Positions 50,150-58,008 of a stretch of 64,000 nucleotides of DNA are shown here, in pieces (the first letter of the stretch is position 1; each line of letters begins with the position of its first letter). Origin of the DNA: Thermaceae bacterium (GTDB taxonomy: Bacteria > Deinococcota > Deinococci > Deinococcales > Marinithermaceae); assembly GCA_027067955.1 (NCBI GenBank), contig JAMOUW010000001.1, forward strand, positions 1-64,000. The letters are read 5' to 3'. A program made the translations under genes and the position numbers. Under the pieces are notes generated by a model. It searched no databases. It worked only from the letters and a program-made list of their open reading frames with translations, and was not told the origin of the DNA.

Positions 50150-51238
50150 ATGCGTATCGGCCTGCTCGCTTACGGCGGCCTCGGCGGCAGCGGTACCGTA
50201 GCAGCGGAACTGGCCCAGATACTCGCGTCCAGGGGCCACGATGTGGCGCTGCTATCCAACCGCCGCCCGTTTCGCCTGCGTCCCGGCTCGAGCGTAAACT
50301 ACGTCCCCGTGCGCGTACCGGAGCACCCCGTGCTTCCCGGCGCCCTCTACGGCCTCGCGGCGGCCGGAGCGCTGCGCGCAGCTGCGCTCCGGTTCGAGTT
50401 CGAGGTGGTGCACACCCACTACGCCATCCCCCATGCCGCCAGCGCCCGGTTGGCGGAGCTGACAATACCGCTGGTACACACGCTCCACGGCACCGACGTA
50501 AACCTGCTGGGTCTCGACCCGGTATTCCGCGAGGTGACAGCGCTAGCCCTTGCGGGAACCCGGGTGACGGCCGTGTCTCGATCCCTGGCGGCGCAGGCGC
50601 GGGTCGCTTTTGGGGTAGACGCTGCGGTCGTGCCCAACTTCGTGGATGCCGAACGCTTCGCACCCCGCCCGGAGTTGAAAACGCGCTACGTGGAAACCGG
50701 CGAGGCGATGATAGTGCACGCATCTAATTTTCGCGCGATCAAGCGCACGCCCGATCTGATACGCGCCTTCGCCCACCTGTTGCGGATGGGCGTCAGAGCC
50801 CGGCTGGTTTTCCTGGGGGACGGTCCGGAACGTCCCCTGGCAGCCCGCATCGCCCGCATTCTGGGAGTGCGGGAGCGGGTGCGCTTCCTGCCTCCCACCA
50901 CCCGCCCCGAGGAGGTAGTGGGAGCCGCCGATCTCTTCTGGCTGCACTCGCAAGAGGAGTCATTCGGGCTGGCAGCGCTGGAAGCGCTGGCCTCCGGGGT
51001 GCCGGTGGTGGCTACCCGGATCGGCGGATTGAGCGAGGTGGTACGTCACGGCGAAACCGGCTGGCTGGTGGAACTGGGGGACGTACACGCCCAGGCCGCC
51101 GCCAGCGCCCGCCTGCTGGCCGATCCCGGAACGCTGGCGGAAATGCGACGGGCGGCGCGCGCCGATGCCCGCAGCCGTTTCCACCCGGAGCGCATCGTCG
51201 ACTCGTACTTGAATATCTACCAGGAAGTCAGAGTGTAG
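50150..51238 (+). CDS. bshA: Glycosyltransferase BshA (bacillithiol synthesis)
   Basis: BshA joins GlcNAc from UDP-GlcNAc to L-malate, the first step to bacillithiol, the main thiol of Deinococcota. The 362-residue GT4 protein starts MRIGLLAYGGLGGSGTVAAEL and has HTHYAIPHAASA, the diagnostic VHASNFRAIKRTPDLI and SQEESFGLAALEALASGVPVVAT. The ATG at 50150 matches the family start; the track's 67 upstream residues are spurious. It overlaps the convergent lipid kinase gene by 11 bases. Confidence 0.88.
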   Translation: MRIGLLAYGGLGGSGTVAAELAQILASRGHDVALLSNRRPFRLRPGSSVNYVPVRVPEHPVLPGALYGLAAAGALRAAALRFEFEVVHTHYAIPHAASARLAELTIPLVHTLHGTDVNLLGLDPVFREVTALALAGTRVTAVSRSLAAQARVAFGVDAAVVPNFVDAERFAPRPELKTRYVETGEAMIVHASNFRAIKRTPDLIRAFAHLLRMGVRARLVFLGDGPERPLAARIARILGVRERVRFLPPTTRPEEVVGAADLFWLHSQEESFGLAALEALASGVPVVATRIGGLSEVVRHGETGWLVELGDVHAQAAASARLLADPGTLAEMRRAARADARSRFHPERIVDSYLNIYQEVRV

Positions 51239-52175
51239 GCTCGGGTACGACCGTGATCGGTTTCTTTTCCGCACGTGCCCGCAGCGATTCCCGGGAGCCA
51301 TAATCGGTAGCCACGGGCAGTGCCCCGGGCTCGATGGACACCTCGAGGATGTCGGAGGCGGGCAGCGCCTCGCCGTCGGTTTGTAGTTGAACGGGGCGGT
51401 CGAAGACGATCCGCACGTTCATCCCGCCCCGGTGACCCACGCGCGCATGGCCCAGATGCCGACCGAGCAACAAACGGGGCAAAATCCCCAATACTCCGGC
51501 GCGGCCGAAAGCCCCGGCCCAAATGAACTCCATCCGGCCGTCATCGGGTCGCGCCATCGGCGCGATAGGAAATCCGCCGCCGTAGGTGGTGCTGTTCATG
51601 ACCGCGCCAAGGAGCATGGGGCCGGAATATACCTCCTTCCCGTCCACCAGCGCAATTGCCCGGGGCAGCTCCAGGTCTCCGAGCACCGAAGCCAGCGCCC
51701 ACAGATAGCGCGGCAGGCCGCGCAGATAACCGGGCGCGGCCTCGGCGCGTTCGGCTACCGCCGCGTCAAAACCAGCGGTGGCGCTCGAGGCGAAGGGTTC
51801 GTTGCCCACGCACCCCCTGTCAAAGCGCGCGATCCCGCCCCACAGGGCCGTGGCCAGGGCGCGCTCGAGGCCCATCCGGTGCAGCCCCGCCATACGCGCG
51901 ATGTCGTTTCCGGAACCGGACGGCACCAAACCCAATACCTGCCCCGGACCCAGGGCGCGCACAACCTCATGGGCGGTTCCGTCACCGCCCACCGCCACCA
52001 CCCGTGCATCCGGCGGCGACATACGTGTCAGTTCGCTGGCGTGCCCGGGACTCTCGGTCGTCCAAACCGGCACCTCGGGCGCCCAGCGGTGCACCCACGC
52101 TTTTATGCGCGCAATCCGGGATCCAGCGAGGCCCCGTCCCGCCACCGGATTGACCACAATGACCGCGGGATCCAT
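51228..52175 (-). CDS. Diacylglycerol/lipid kinase family protein
   Basis: The 315-residue protein has the DAGK catalytic signatures VVNPVAGRG, VAVGGDGTAHEVV and LGLVPSGSGNDIARMAGL, and the C-terminal beta-sandwich (FDRPVQLQTDGEALPASDILE). It should phosphorylate diacylglycerol or a related lipid on the cytoplasmic face. The ATG at 52175 begins MDPAVIVVNPVAG and lies six bases after TACAAT; the track start reads into the neighbour. Divergent from the phosphoglycerate-mutase-like gene. Confidence 0.9.
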   Translation of the reverse strand: MDPAVIVVNPVAGRGLAGSRIARIKAWVHRWAPEVPVWTTESPGHASELTRMSPPDARVVAVGGDGTAHEVVRALGPGQVLGLVPSGSGNDIARMAGLHRMGLERALATALWGGIARFDRGCVGNEPFASSATAGFDAAVAERAEAAPGYLRGLPRYLWALASVLGDLELPRAIALVDGKEVYSGPMLLGAVMNSTTYGGGFPIAPMARPDDGRMEFIWAGAFGRAGVLGILPRLLLGRHLGHARVGHRGGMNVRIVFDRPVQLQTDGEALPASDILEVSIEPGALPVATDYGSRESLRARAEKKPITVVPEPTL

Positions 52176-52181
52176 TGGCCC

Positions 52182-52206
52182 ATTGTATACGCCGGTGAGA
52201 TAATGT
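52182..52206. promoter_or_regulatory. Divergent pair of candidate leaderless -10 elements
   Basis: TACAAT on the reverse strand (52182-52187) ends six bases before the lipid kinase ATG. TAATGT on the forward strand (52201-52206) ends five bases before the phosphatase-like ATG. Only 36 bases separate the two start codons. Confidence 0.45.
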
Positions 52207-52211
52207 CCTCC

Positions 52212-52841
52212 ATGGGTATGCTGGCCCGTTTCCTGGAAGGAGCACCGCCACCGACCCGGTTCTGGCTTACCCGCGCGGGTCCGGTAGAAAATCCCGGTGG
52301 AGTCCTGTACAGCCACCCGGGTTTGCCTCTTTCTAACGCGGGTACCATCGCTATCAGAGACCTTGCCAGGCGGCTTGACGGAAAGGCTGTGGCCCACGTT
52401 TACGCCGCGGACAGCCAGGCCGAAAGCGAGGCCGCCCGGATACTCGCAGAACTGCTGGACGCCCGCCATACGCTGGCACCCGAGCTGCGCGAACGCTCCT
52501 GGGGCAGCTGGGAGGGAATGTCCTTCACGGAGGTACGCGACCGCTATCCCGCCGCCGTGGAAAGCTGGAAAAGCGATGAGGCCGGTTTCTCCCCGCCAGG
52601 CGGTGAAAGCCTGCTAGATGTCCGCAGCAGGTCCCTACCATTCCTGGAGCAAATACGTAAACGACACACGGCCGCGACGGTGGTGATCGTGGGCAACTGC
52701 GCGGTCAACAGGGTGGCGCTGGCGATGGCGCTGCCGTTTCTGACCCCCGCCGAAGGGCTGCGCCTGGAGCAGGACTACGCTTCCTGGACGGAGCTGCGCT
52801 TCTACGGAGCCGACGGCGTTCTTGTACGCCTCAATACCTGA
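52212..52841 (+). CDS. Phosphoglycerate-mutase-like protein lacking catalytic histidines
   Basis: The 209-residue protein follows the histidine phosphatase fold along its length (LPLSNAG, WGSWEGMSFTEVRDRYP, PPGGESLLDVRSRSLPFL). However, the RHG motif reads TRAGPVEN, the second His motif (usually SHGG) reads VGNCAVNR, and the SDLxR arginine region reads ADSQAESEA. Both histidines needed for phosphoryl transfer are gone, so it cannot work as a normal phosphatase. Regulation or ligand binding is possible. ATGs at 52203 and 52218 are alternatives; 52212 fits the leaderless spacing. Confidence 0.75.
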   Translation: MGMLARFLEGAPPPTRFWLTRAGPVENPGGVLYSHPGLPLSNAGTIAIRDLARRLDGKAVAHVYAADSQAESEAARILAELLDARHTLAPELRERSWGSWEGMSFTEVRDRYPAAVESWKSDEAGFSPPGGESLLDVRSRSLPFLEQIRKRHTAATVVIVGNCAVNRVALAMALPFLTPAEGLRLEQDYASWTELRFYGADGVLVRLNT

Positions 52842-52850
52842 GAGCAGTGC

Positions 52851-52856
52851 TACAAT
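52851..52856 (+). promoter_or_regulatory. Candidate -10 of the GNAT gene
   Basis: TACAAT ends ten bases before the GNAT ATG, giving a transcript with only a few leader bases. Confidence 0.35.
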
Positions 52857-52866
52857 CAAGACAAGC

Positions 52867-53712
52867 ATGGTACGGCCGGTACGCCCCGACGACCTGAGCG
52901 GTCTGCTAGCGCTGCTGCGCTGGATGGACGCCAACCCCTCCCGCCGCGTCCTCGCCCCGGAAGCGCGCAGCGAAGACGAGCTCTGGTGGGCCGCCGATGA
53001 AGGCTGGGTGCTGGATCACAACGGCAAAATCGCCGGCTACGCGGCCCTTTACCCCTTCCGCCAGGGCGGAGCCCTGGAGGGGCCGCTGGCCCGCGACGCC
53101 GACCCGGCGCCGCTGCTGGAGCAGGCCGATCACGAAGCCGCCCTGCGAAACTGGCACACTTTGTACGCCTTCCCCCACGAGACCAACACCGAGCTGCAAA
53201 ACATCCTCAAGGGCGCCGGCTACGCGCCCTTGCACACCTCCTATTTTTTCACCACGCCCCCGCGTGACCTCACCTACCCCCCGCCCGCAGGCGTGCGTAT
53301 AGAACACGTGGAGAACCTGGACCCCGCCGTCTACTGCGACCTATACCGCAGAAGTGAAGACGCCTGGAGCATGCGTCTCGACTGGCCGGCGCTCAAGCTG
53401 ATCGAGCATTTCAACCGCCCCGACGTTGACCTCTGGTACGCCCTGGAAAACGACCGCCCGGTGGGACTGGTGGAACTCGAAACTGCCCCCGAGGGGGCCG
53501 AGATCGCCTACCTGGGCGTCATTCCCGAAGCCCGGGGCCGCGGGGTGGGGCGGGCGCTCCTGGCGGTAGCCGCGGCCCACGCCTTCGCACGCGGGGCCCA
53601 CCAGCTAAAGGTACGCGCCCACGACCACGAGAAAGCCGCCATGGCGCTCTACGAGCGTTTGGGGTTCACGCTCGCCGACGCTGTAGTGACCTTCGCCAAA
53701 GAGCTAGGCTGA
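52867..53712 (+). CDS. GNAT N-acetyltransferase
   Basis: The 281-residue protein looks like a double GNAT: a degenerate N-terminal half (VRPVRPDDLSGLLALLRWMD) and an active-looking C-terminal half with the acetyl-CoA loop VIPEARGRGVGRALL and the end motif AAMALYERLGFTLADAV. Substrate unknown. Starts at ATG 52867. Its last 47 bases overlap the convergent lipoprotein gene. Confidence 0.85.
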   Translation: MVRPVRPDDLSGLLALLRWMDANPSRRVLAPEARSEDELWWAADEGWVLDHNGKIAGYAALYPFRQGGALEGPLARDADPAPLLEQADHEAALRNWHTLYAFPHETNTELQNILKGAGYAPLHTSYFFTTPPRDLTYPPPAGVRIEHVENLDPAVYCDLYRRSEDAWSMRLDWPALKLIEHFNRPDVDLWYALENDRPVGLVELETAPEGAEIAYLGVIPEARGRGVGRALLAVAAAHAFARGAHQLKVRAHDHEKAAMALYERLGFTLADAVVTFAKELG

Positions 53713-54310
53713 TTATCAGCAGCGCAGAAAAAAGAATTGCTGCCCGTTCCGGATACCAGCGCCGGTAGACTATACGAACCGGGAAGGGACGCCCCAGCTT
53801 GGCGCGCCAGACATAGGTTCGGCCTTCCACCTCGGTGGCGTTGCTGGCGCGCGCCGGCCACGGAGCCTCGACCTTGAAGGTGAAGGGCAAACCCAGCGCC
53901 CGCACGAAAGGGGGCAGCTCGGTTACCCGGGCGACGTCGAGCTCGCCCGCCAGCTGGTAATCCTCGAATACCACCCAGCTAGTCCGCGAAAAGACCAGAC
54001 CGCTGGAATCGGTGTAGGCAAAGCGTCCCGGAAGCCAGCCGCTGAGCCGATCCCACCCGGCGAGCTTTAGCGGCTGGACGGCACTGAGACGCGTGGCGGA
54101 GAGCCGCACGTCCCGGAAACCGCTTCGGCGCAGCTGGCTGGCGATACTGCCCCCCTGCCCCGAAAGCGCGTCGCCTTCGAGCCGCACCGTCAGGTCCATG
54201 GAGCCGTCTTCGTGCCAGGTCAGCTTGGCCTCGGTCTCGAGGCAGCCGGAGAGAACGAGCGTAATCGCAATAAGTGCCGACAGAAGAGCCGCTTTCCGCA
54301 ACAGGTACAT
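53666..54310 (-). CDS. Lipoprotein with C-terminal membrane anchor (DUF3153-like)
   Basis: The 214-residue protein has a lipoprotein signal (ALIAITLVLSGC, lipid Cys about residue 23), an outer domain beginning LETEAKLTWHEDGSMDLTVRL and a C-terminal helix (AAILFSALLIISLALWRR). This layout resembles the DUF3153 family found in cyanobacteria and Deinococcota, but the family call is tentative. ATG at 54310 has AAGGG upstream; the track start 69 codons earlier is not credible. Confidence 0.65.
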   Translation of the reverse strand: MYLLRKAALLSALIAITLVLSGCLETEAKLTWHEDGSMDLTVRLEGDALSGQGGSIASQLRRSGFRDVRLSATRLSAVQPLKLAGWDRLSGWLPGRFAYTDSSGLVFSRTSWVVFEDYQLAGELDVARVTELPPFVRALGLPFTFKVEAPWPARASNATEVEGRTYVWRAKLGRPFPVRIVYRRWYPERAAILFSALLIISLALWRRSLQRRRA

Positions 54311-54401
54311 TTCGTTGCCCTTTATAGCCCGTTTGGATGAGGAAACGGTGCCGGGCCGCCGCTTCGCCGGAATCGAGGTCCGCCGTCCGGTAGCATTAAG
54401 A

Positions 54402-54407
54402 TATAAT
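54402..54407 (+). promoter_or_regulatory. Candidate leaderless -10 of the membrane protein gene
   Basis: A perfect TATAAT ends eight bases before the ATG at 54416. Confidence 0.5.
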
Positions 54408-54415
54408 ATGTCCAA

Positions 54416-55225
54416 ATGAATTCGCTCCTCGTTCGGGGACTGCTCGCAACCTTGTTGCTCTTCGCGAGCGCAGCCCTGCCCTACTTGACGAGCGCTACCG
54501 GGGCGGTAGCCAACCATCCCGACCGCAGCCCCCTTTTCGCAGCGCTGCTGGTGACGCTGGCGGGAGGAGCCTGGCTGCTGCTTGCCAGGGCGACTTCAAG
54601 GGCTCTGGGAGCAACCGGAGCGTTTCTGCTGGCCCCGGGGGCGGTTGTCGCCCTGGCCGCCGCCACCGCCATCGGTGCGGCCGATTGTTATTACGACGCC
54701 TGTCCCTACGCTGCCTTCTTCGGGCTCTTTTGGGTGCTAGTCCTGGGGTATCCCCTGGCCGTCTTCCTCCTGGCGCTCGGGTTCAGGAACGACGCCGCGC
54801 TGCCGCTGGGTTACCTGGCGCTGACGCTGCCCTACGCCGTCGTCATGTTCTTCGCGGGCGCGCTTATGCCCTCGGTTCAGCGGCTCTTGGCGGCCGTCGC
54901 CCCATATGCGTTGTTGTATACGCTCCATCGTCTTGCGCTCACGCAACCGGGCGGCCCCGGCCACGGCACCGCCCCGCTTGCCGCCAGGCCAACCTACGCC
55001 ATCCTTTCGCTTTACCTGCTCAGAGCAGGTGGGGCCATCGCAGCCATCTTTTTCCTGTTCATCTTCGTCTACGCGGTGTCGCATTTCGACGTGATGGACC
55101 TCCTCATGAGGATGGGGTACGTCCCCACGATGGTCTTCATCGCGACCCTTCTTCTGTGGCCTACGCTCTTCGCCGCAGGTGCGGGGCTCAGCCTTTTGGT
55201 GGAGGGGGATCGCCCGGCGGGCTGA
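54416..55225 (+). CDS. Multi-pass membrane protein, unknown function
   Basis: The 269-residue protein has about seven hydrophobic helices (e.g. LLATLLLFASAALPYLT, GYLALTLPYAVVMFFAGALM, AGGAIAAIFFLFIFVYAV). One loop has DCYYDACPYAAFFG with two Cys. I recognise no family. It begins directly after a TATAAT hexamer and lies 37 bases before the PGI/PMI-like gene. Confidence 0.7.
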   Translation: MNSLLVRGLLATLLLFASAALPYLTSATGAVANHPDRSPLFAALLVTLAGGAWLLLARATSRALGATGAFLLAPGAVVALAAATAIGAADCYYDACPYAAFFGLFWVLVLGYPLAVFLLALGFRNDAALPLGYLALTLPYAVVMFFAGALMPSVQRLLAAVAPYALLYTLHRLALTQPGGPGHGTAPLAARPTYAILSLYLLRAGGAIAAIFFLFIFVYAVSHFDVMDLLMRMGYVPTMVFIATLLLWPTLFAAGAGLSLLVEGDRPAG

Positions 55226-55250
55226 CGCCACCGAAGGCGCGCCCACCTGC

Positions 55251-55256
55251 TAGGCT
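55251..55256 (+). promoter_or_regulatory. Candidate leaderless -10 of the PGI/PMI-like gene
   Basis: TAGGCT ends six bases before the ATG at 55263; no ribosome site. Confidence 0.4.
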
Positions 55257-55262
55257 GAACCT

Positions 55263-56150
55263 ATGCGCAACCTCGACGCCCACGAGGACTACAAGGTCGA
55301 CAAACACCAGCTGCACCGCGACCTGGCCAACCTGACCGCAAGTTTTCCCGCGCCCCGTGAGGCCTACCCCGCCCCCTACGGAGTGGTCGGTTATGGCGAG
55401 GCCTGGTGGCCCGCAGAGCTGGCCCACCTCTGGATCCCCCGGCTGATGACCGAGGGCGGCACCCAGTTCGTGCTGCAGGGCGGACTCGACCTGGGGGCGG
55501 CCGCCGGCGCTGCGGCCGCAGCCGAGGCCAGCGGCGCCCGGGTGGTGCGCGTGGGCTTTAGCGCCGAGGTGGACGTGCCGGTGGAGCCGCATCCGCTCAG
55601 CCCCTACCGCTACCTGCGCTTCCTGCAGGAGGCCACCGGCGAGGCCGAGACTGGCGCGCGGGTGGACCGCGCCCTCGAAACGCTGGCCGCGGGCCTGACG
55701 CCCGAGGTGCCCACCGAGGACAACCCGGCCAAGTTCTTCGCCTGGAACCTGGTCGAGCGCATCCCAGTTTGGGTGGTCTCCGAGCGCTACGTCTGGCTGG
55801 CGGCCGCGCTGCAGCAGACGTTTGCGCGCATCGCTGGCAGCCTCTCCATCGCCCCGCCCCCCGGCAGCCTCGAGTTCTTCATCACCGCGCTGGAGGCGCG
55901 CCACGAGCAGGGCGACCCGCTGGCGGCGGTGGTGGTGGGCGAAGACGAACGCACCCGGCTGGCTGTGGAAATTCTCGAAACCCGTGTTGACACAATCCTG
56001 GAGCTTCCCAACCCCCCGGCCGCAGGACTCGTGCCTGAGATCATGGCCGCCTGGTACTTCGTAGCCTGGGCAGCCTACTACCTGGCCATCCTTTACGGAC
56101 GTGACCCGGCCGACAGCGAGGTGCTGGCGCGCCTGCGCGCAGAAGCGTGA
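55263..56150 (+). CDS. SIS-domain phosphoglucose/phosphomannose isomerase-like protein
   Basis: The 295-residue protein resembles the archaeal-type bifunctional PGI/PMI family with a SIS fold. It ends in the helical C-terminal domain that carries ligand residues (NPAKFFAWNLVERIPVWVVS, ALQQTFARIAGSL, ETRVDTILELPNP). The N-terminal nucleotide-like segment is divergent (GVVGYGEAWWPAELAHLW), so activity is uncertain. A similar protein of this size is known in Thermus thermophilus. Its stop overlaps the GTG of the endonuclease V gene (GTGA). Confidence 0.68.
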   Translation: MRNLDAHEDYKVDKHQLHRDLANLTASFPAPREAYPAPYGVVGYGEAWWPAELAHLWIPRLMTEGGTQFVLQGGLDLGAAAGAAAAAEASGARVVRVGFSAEVDVPVEPHPLSPYRYLRFLQEATGEAETGARVDRALETLAAGLTPEVPTEDNPAKFFAWNLVERIPVWVVSERYVWLAAALQQTFARIAGSLSIAPPPGSLEFFITALEARHEQGDPLAAVVVGEDERTRLAVEILETRVDTILELPNPPAAGLVPEIMAAWYFVAWAAYYLAILYGRDPADSEVLARLRAEA

Positions 56151-56878
56151 GCCGGCCTGCGTTTCCCACCCCGCCCGATCTGGCGAGCGCCGCGCGGCTG
56201 CAGCGGGAGCTGGTGAAAGGCGTAAAGCTAAGCGGCGACTGGCGGCACGTACGTCGCCTGGCGGCGCTGGATGCCTCTATCAAACGCGGGGGAGAACTGG
56301 TTGCGGCAGCGGTGCTCTGGGATCTAGACAGCGGGATGGCGCTGGAAGCGGGCATCGCCCGCATTCCCGCAGAAGGGGTATTCCCGTACGTTCCCGGCTA
56401 CCTCTCGTTCCGCGAAGCACCGGTATATCTGGCCGCTCTGGAGCAACTAAGTTCCCCGCCCGATGCGCTGCTGGTCGACGGTCACGGCATTGCCCACCCG
56501 CGCGGGCTGGGAATCGCAACCCATCTGGGGCTGCACACCGGCCTCGCGAGTATCGGCGTAGCCAAGAGCCGCCTCTTCGGCGAGGCACACTCCCCCCTGA
56601 GCCTAGAGGCGGGCGCCGCGGTGCCGCTTTGCGCCGCCGACGCCCCACTGGGCGAGCCCTGCACCAAGGGGATGCAGATCGGCTGGGCGGTGCGCACCCG
56701 TAGTCGCGTAAAACCGGTCTACGTTTCCCCCGGCCACCGCACCGGCATCGTGCAGGCCCTCGAAACGGTGCTCATGCTGCCCCGCAACACCAAACTGCCG
56801 GAACCGCTGCGCCAGGCGCACCTGTGGGCGGGCCGCGCCCGCCGCGAAGGCTTGGAAGGGCGCCTGGTTTTCGGGTAA
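56147..56878 (+). CDS. nfi: Endonuclease V
   Basis: Endonuclease V cuts DNA near deaminated adenine (inosine). The 243-residue protein has the conserved motifs AALDASI (first Asp), FPYVPGYLSFREAP (Glu), DALLVDGHGIAHPRGLGIATHLG (Asp), SIGVAKSRLFG and YVSPGHRTGI. All metal residues are present. GTG start overlaps the upstream stop. Confidence 0.93.
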   Translation: MSRPAFPTPPDLASAARLQRELVKGVKLSGDWRHVRRLAALDASIKRGGELVAAAVLWDLDSGMALEAGIARIPAEGVFPYVPGYLSFREAPVYLAALEQLSSPPDALLVDGHGIAHPRGLGIATHLGLHTGLASIGVAKSRLFGEAHSPLSLEAGAAVPLCAADAPLGEPCTKGMQIGWAVRTRSRVKPVYVSPGHRTGIVQALETVLMLPRNTKLPEPLRQAHLWAGRARREGLEGRLVFG

Positions 56879-56886
56879 AACGAGTT

Positions 56887-57588
56887 GTGGCTTCTTCTCC
56901 CCGCCCCAACGTGGTATACCGCACGGTAAAACGGATCGTACGCGGCCTGTTTCGCATCTTCTACCGTATCGAGGTGGAAGGCGTCGAGCACGTGCCGATG
57001 GTTGGTCCTGTCGTCATAGCCGCCAATCATCATTCCTTCCTGGACCCGCTCATAGTCGGGGTGGTGCTGCCCCGTCCCATCGCCTTCATCGCCCGCGGCG
57101 ACCTCTTCCGTATCCCCGGCCTGGGATGGCTGCTGCGGAAACTCTACGCCATCCCCATCGAGCGCGGTTCCGGAGATCTCGCCGCAGTCAAGGCGGCCAT
57201 TCGCGAACTGCGCGCCGGCATGGCTTTCGGCATCTTTCCCGAGGGCAGGCGCAGTCGCAGCGGAGTGCTCGAGCCCTTCAAAACGGGAACCGCAGCCATT
57301 GCCCTGCGTACCGGCGCGCTGGTGCTACCGGTAGCCATAATAGGCACCCGGGAGGTGTGGCCTCCGGGAAGAAAACCCCGACTGCGAGGGAAAATTCGCG
57401 TGGTAATCGGCGACCCTCTGGACCTGGGAAGCGCTGCAGGACGGCTTGATAAACCACACCTTGAAAAGGCGTCGCGGAAAATCGAAGCCGCGGTAGCCCG
57501 GTTACTTCCAGAAGATTACTTATCGGAAAAATACCTTAACGAAACACCCCAACGGCAAGAAACGCAAGAAAACGCGGACCAGGCTTGA
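56887..57588 (+). CDS. plsC: 1-acyl-glycerol-3-phosphate acyltransferase (PlsC-like)
   Basis: The enzyme acylates lysophosphatidate in phospholipid synthesis. The 233-residue protein has the HX4D motif in ANHHSFLDPLI, FIARGDLFRIPGLGWLL, FPEGRRSRSG and VLPVAIIGTREVWPPG. The GTG at 56887, eight bases after the endonuclease V stop, gives the normal family length; the track start lies inside that gene. The -35 of the HU promoter overlaps its stop codon. Confidence 0.88.
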   Translation: MASSPRPNVVYRTVKRIVRGLFRIFYRIEVEGVEHVPMVGPVVIAANHHSFLDPLIVGVVLPRPIAFIARGDLFRIPGLGWLLRKLYAIPIERGSGDLAAVKAAIRELRAGMAFGIFPEGRRSRSGVLEPFKTGTAAIALRTGALVLPVAIIGTREVWPPGRKPRLRGKIRVVIGDPLDLGSAAGRLDKPHLEKASRKIEAAVARLLPEDYLSEKYLNETPQRQETQENADQA

Positions 57589-57614
57589 ATTTTTGAGGTC
57601 AGGCATGGTATAGT
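57585..57614 (+). promoter_or_regulatory. Promoter of the HU gene
   Basis: TTGAAT and TATAGT lie 18 bases apart, with TG one base before the -10. Unlike most promoters here it is followed by a normal leader and an AAGGAGGTG ribosome site. Confidence 0.65.
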
Positions 57615-57648
57615 CCATAAGGAAAGCAACATTCAAGGAGGTGCACGT

Positions 57649-57945
57649 ATGGCAAACAAGAAGAAGACGGTTACGAAATCGGATCTGGTCAACCACGTCG
57701 CCGAGATCACCGGGTTGAAGAAAAAAGACGCGAAGGCCTGCATCGATACCTTCCTCGATGAAATTGCCACTTTTCTCGATCGCGACTACAAGGTGCAGCT
57801 GACCGGCTTCGGCACCTTCGAGGTGCGCAAGCGCAAAGCCCGCACCGGCGTTAAGCCTGGCACCACCGAAAAGATCAAGATCCCCGCCTCCAAGTACCCG
57901 GCCTTCAAACCCGGCAAGGCGCTGAAGGAGAAAGTGCGCGTATAA
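57649..57945 (+). CDS. hup: DNA-binding protein HU
   Basis: HU is a dimeric nucleoid protein that bends DNA. The 98-residue product has KSDLVNHVAEITGLKKKDAK, the VQLTGFGTFEVRKRKART core and the DNA arm with IPASKYPAFKPGKALKEKV. It carries a short Lys-rich N-terminal addition (MANKKKT), as in Thermus and Deinococcus HU. Confidence 0.97.
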   Translation: MANKKKTVTKSDLVNHVAEITGLKKKDAKACIDTFLDEIATFLDRDYKVQLTGFGTFEVRKRKARTGVKPGTTEKIKIPASKYPAFKPGKALKEKVRV

Positions 57946-57960
57946 AACCGGTACGCGAAA

Positions 57961-57990
57961 AAAGCAGGCCCGCGGGCCTGCTTTTATTTT
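57961..57990. terminator. Bidirectional intrinsic terminator between HU and copA
   Basis: A stem of ten GC-rich base pairs (AGCAGGCCCG/CGGGCCTGCT) is flanked by A runs on one side and TTTTATTTT on the other. It can stop HU transcripts forward and copA transcripts in reverse. Confidence 0.9.
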
Positions 57991-58008
57991 GGCCCCTGCC
58001 TACCCTAA

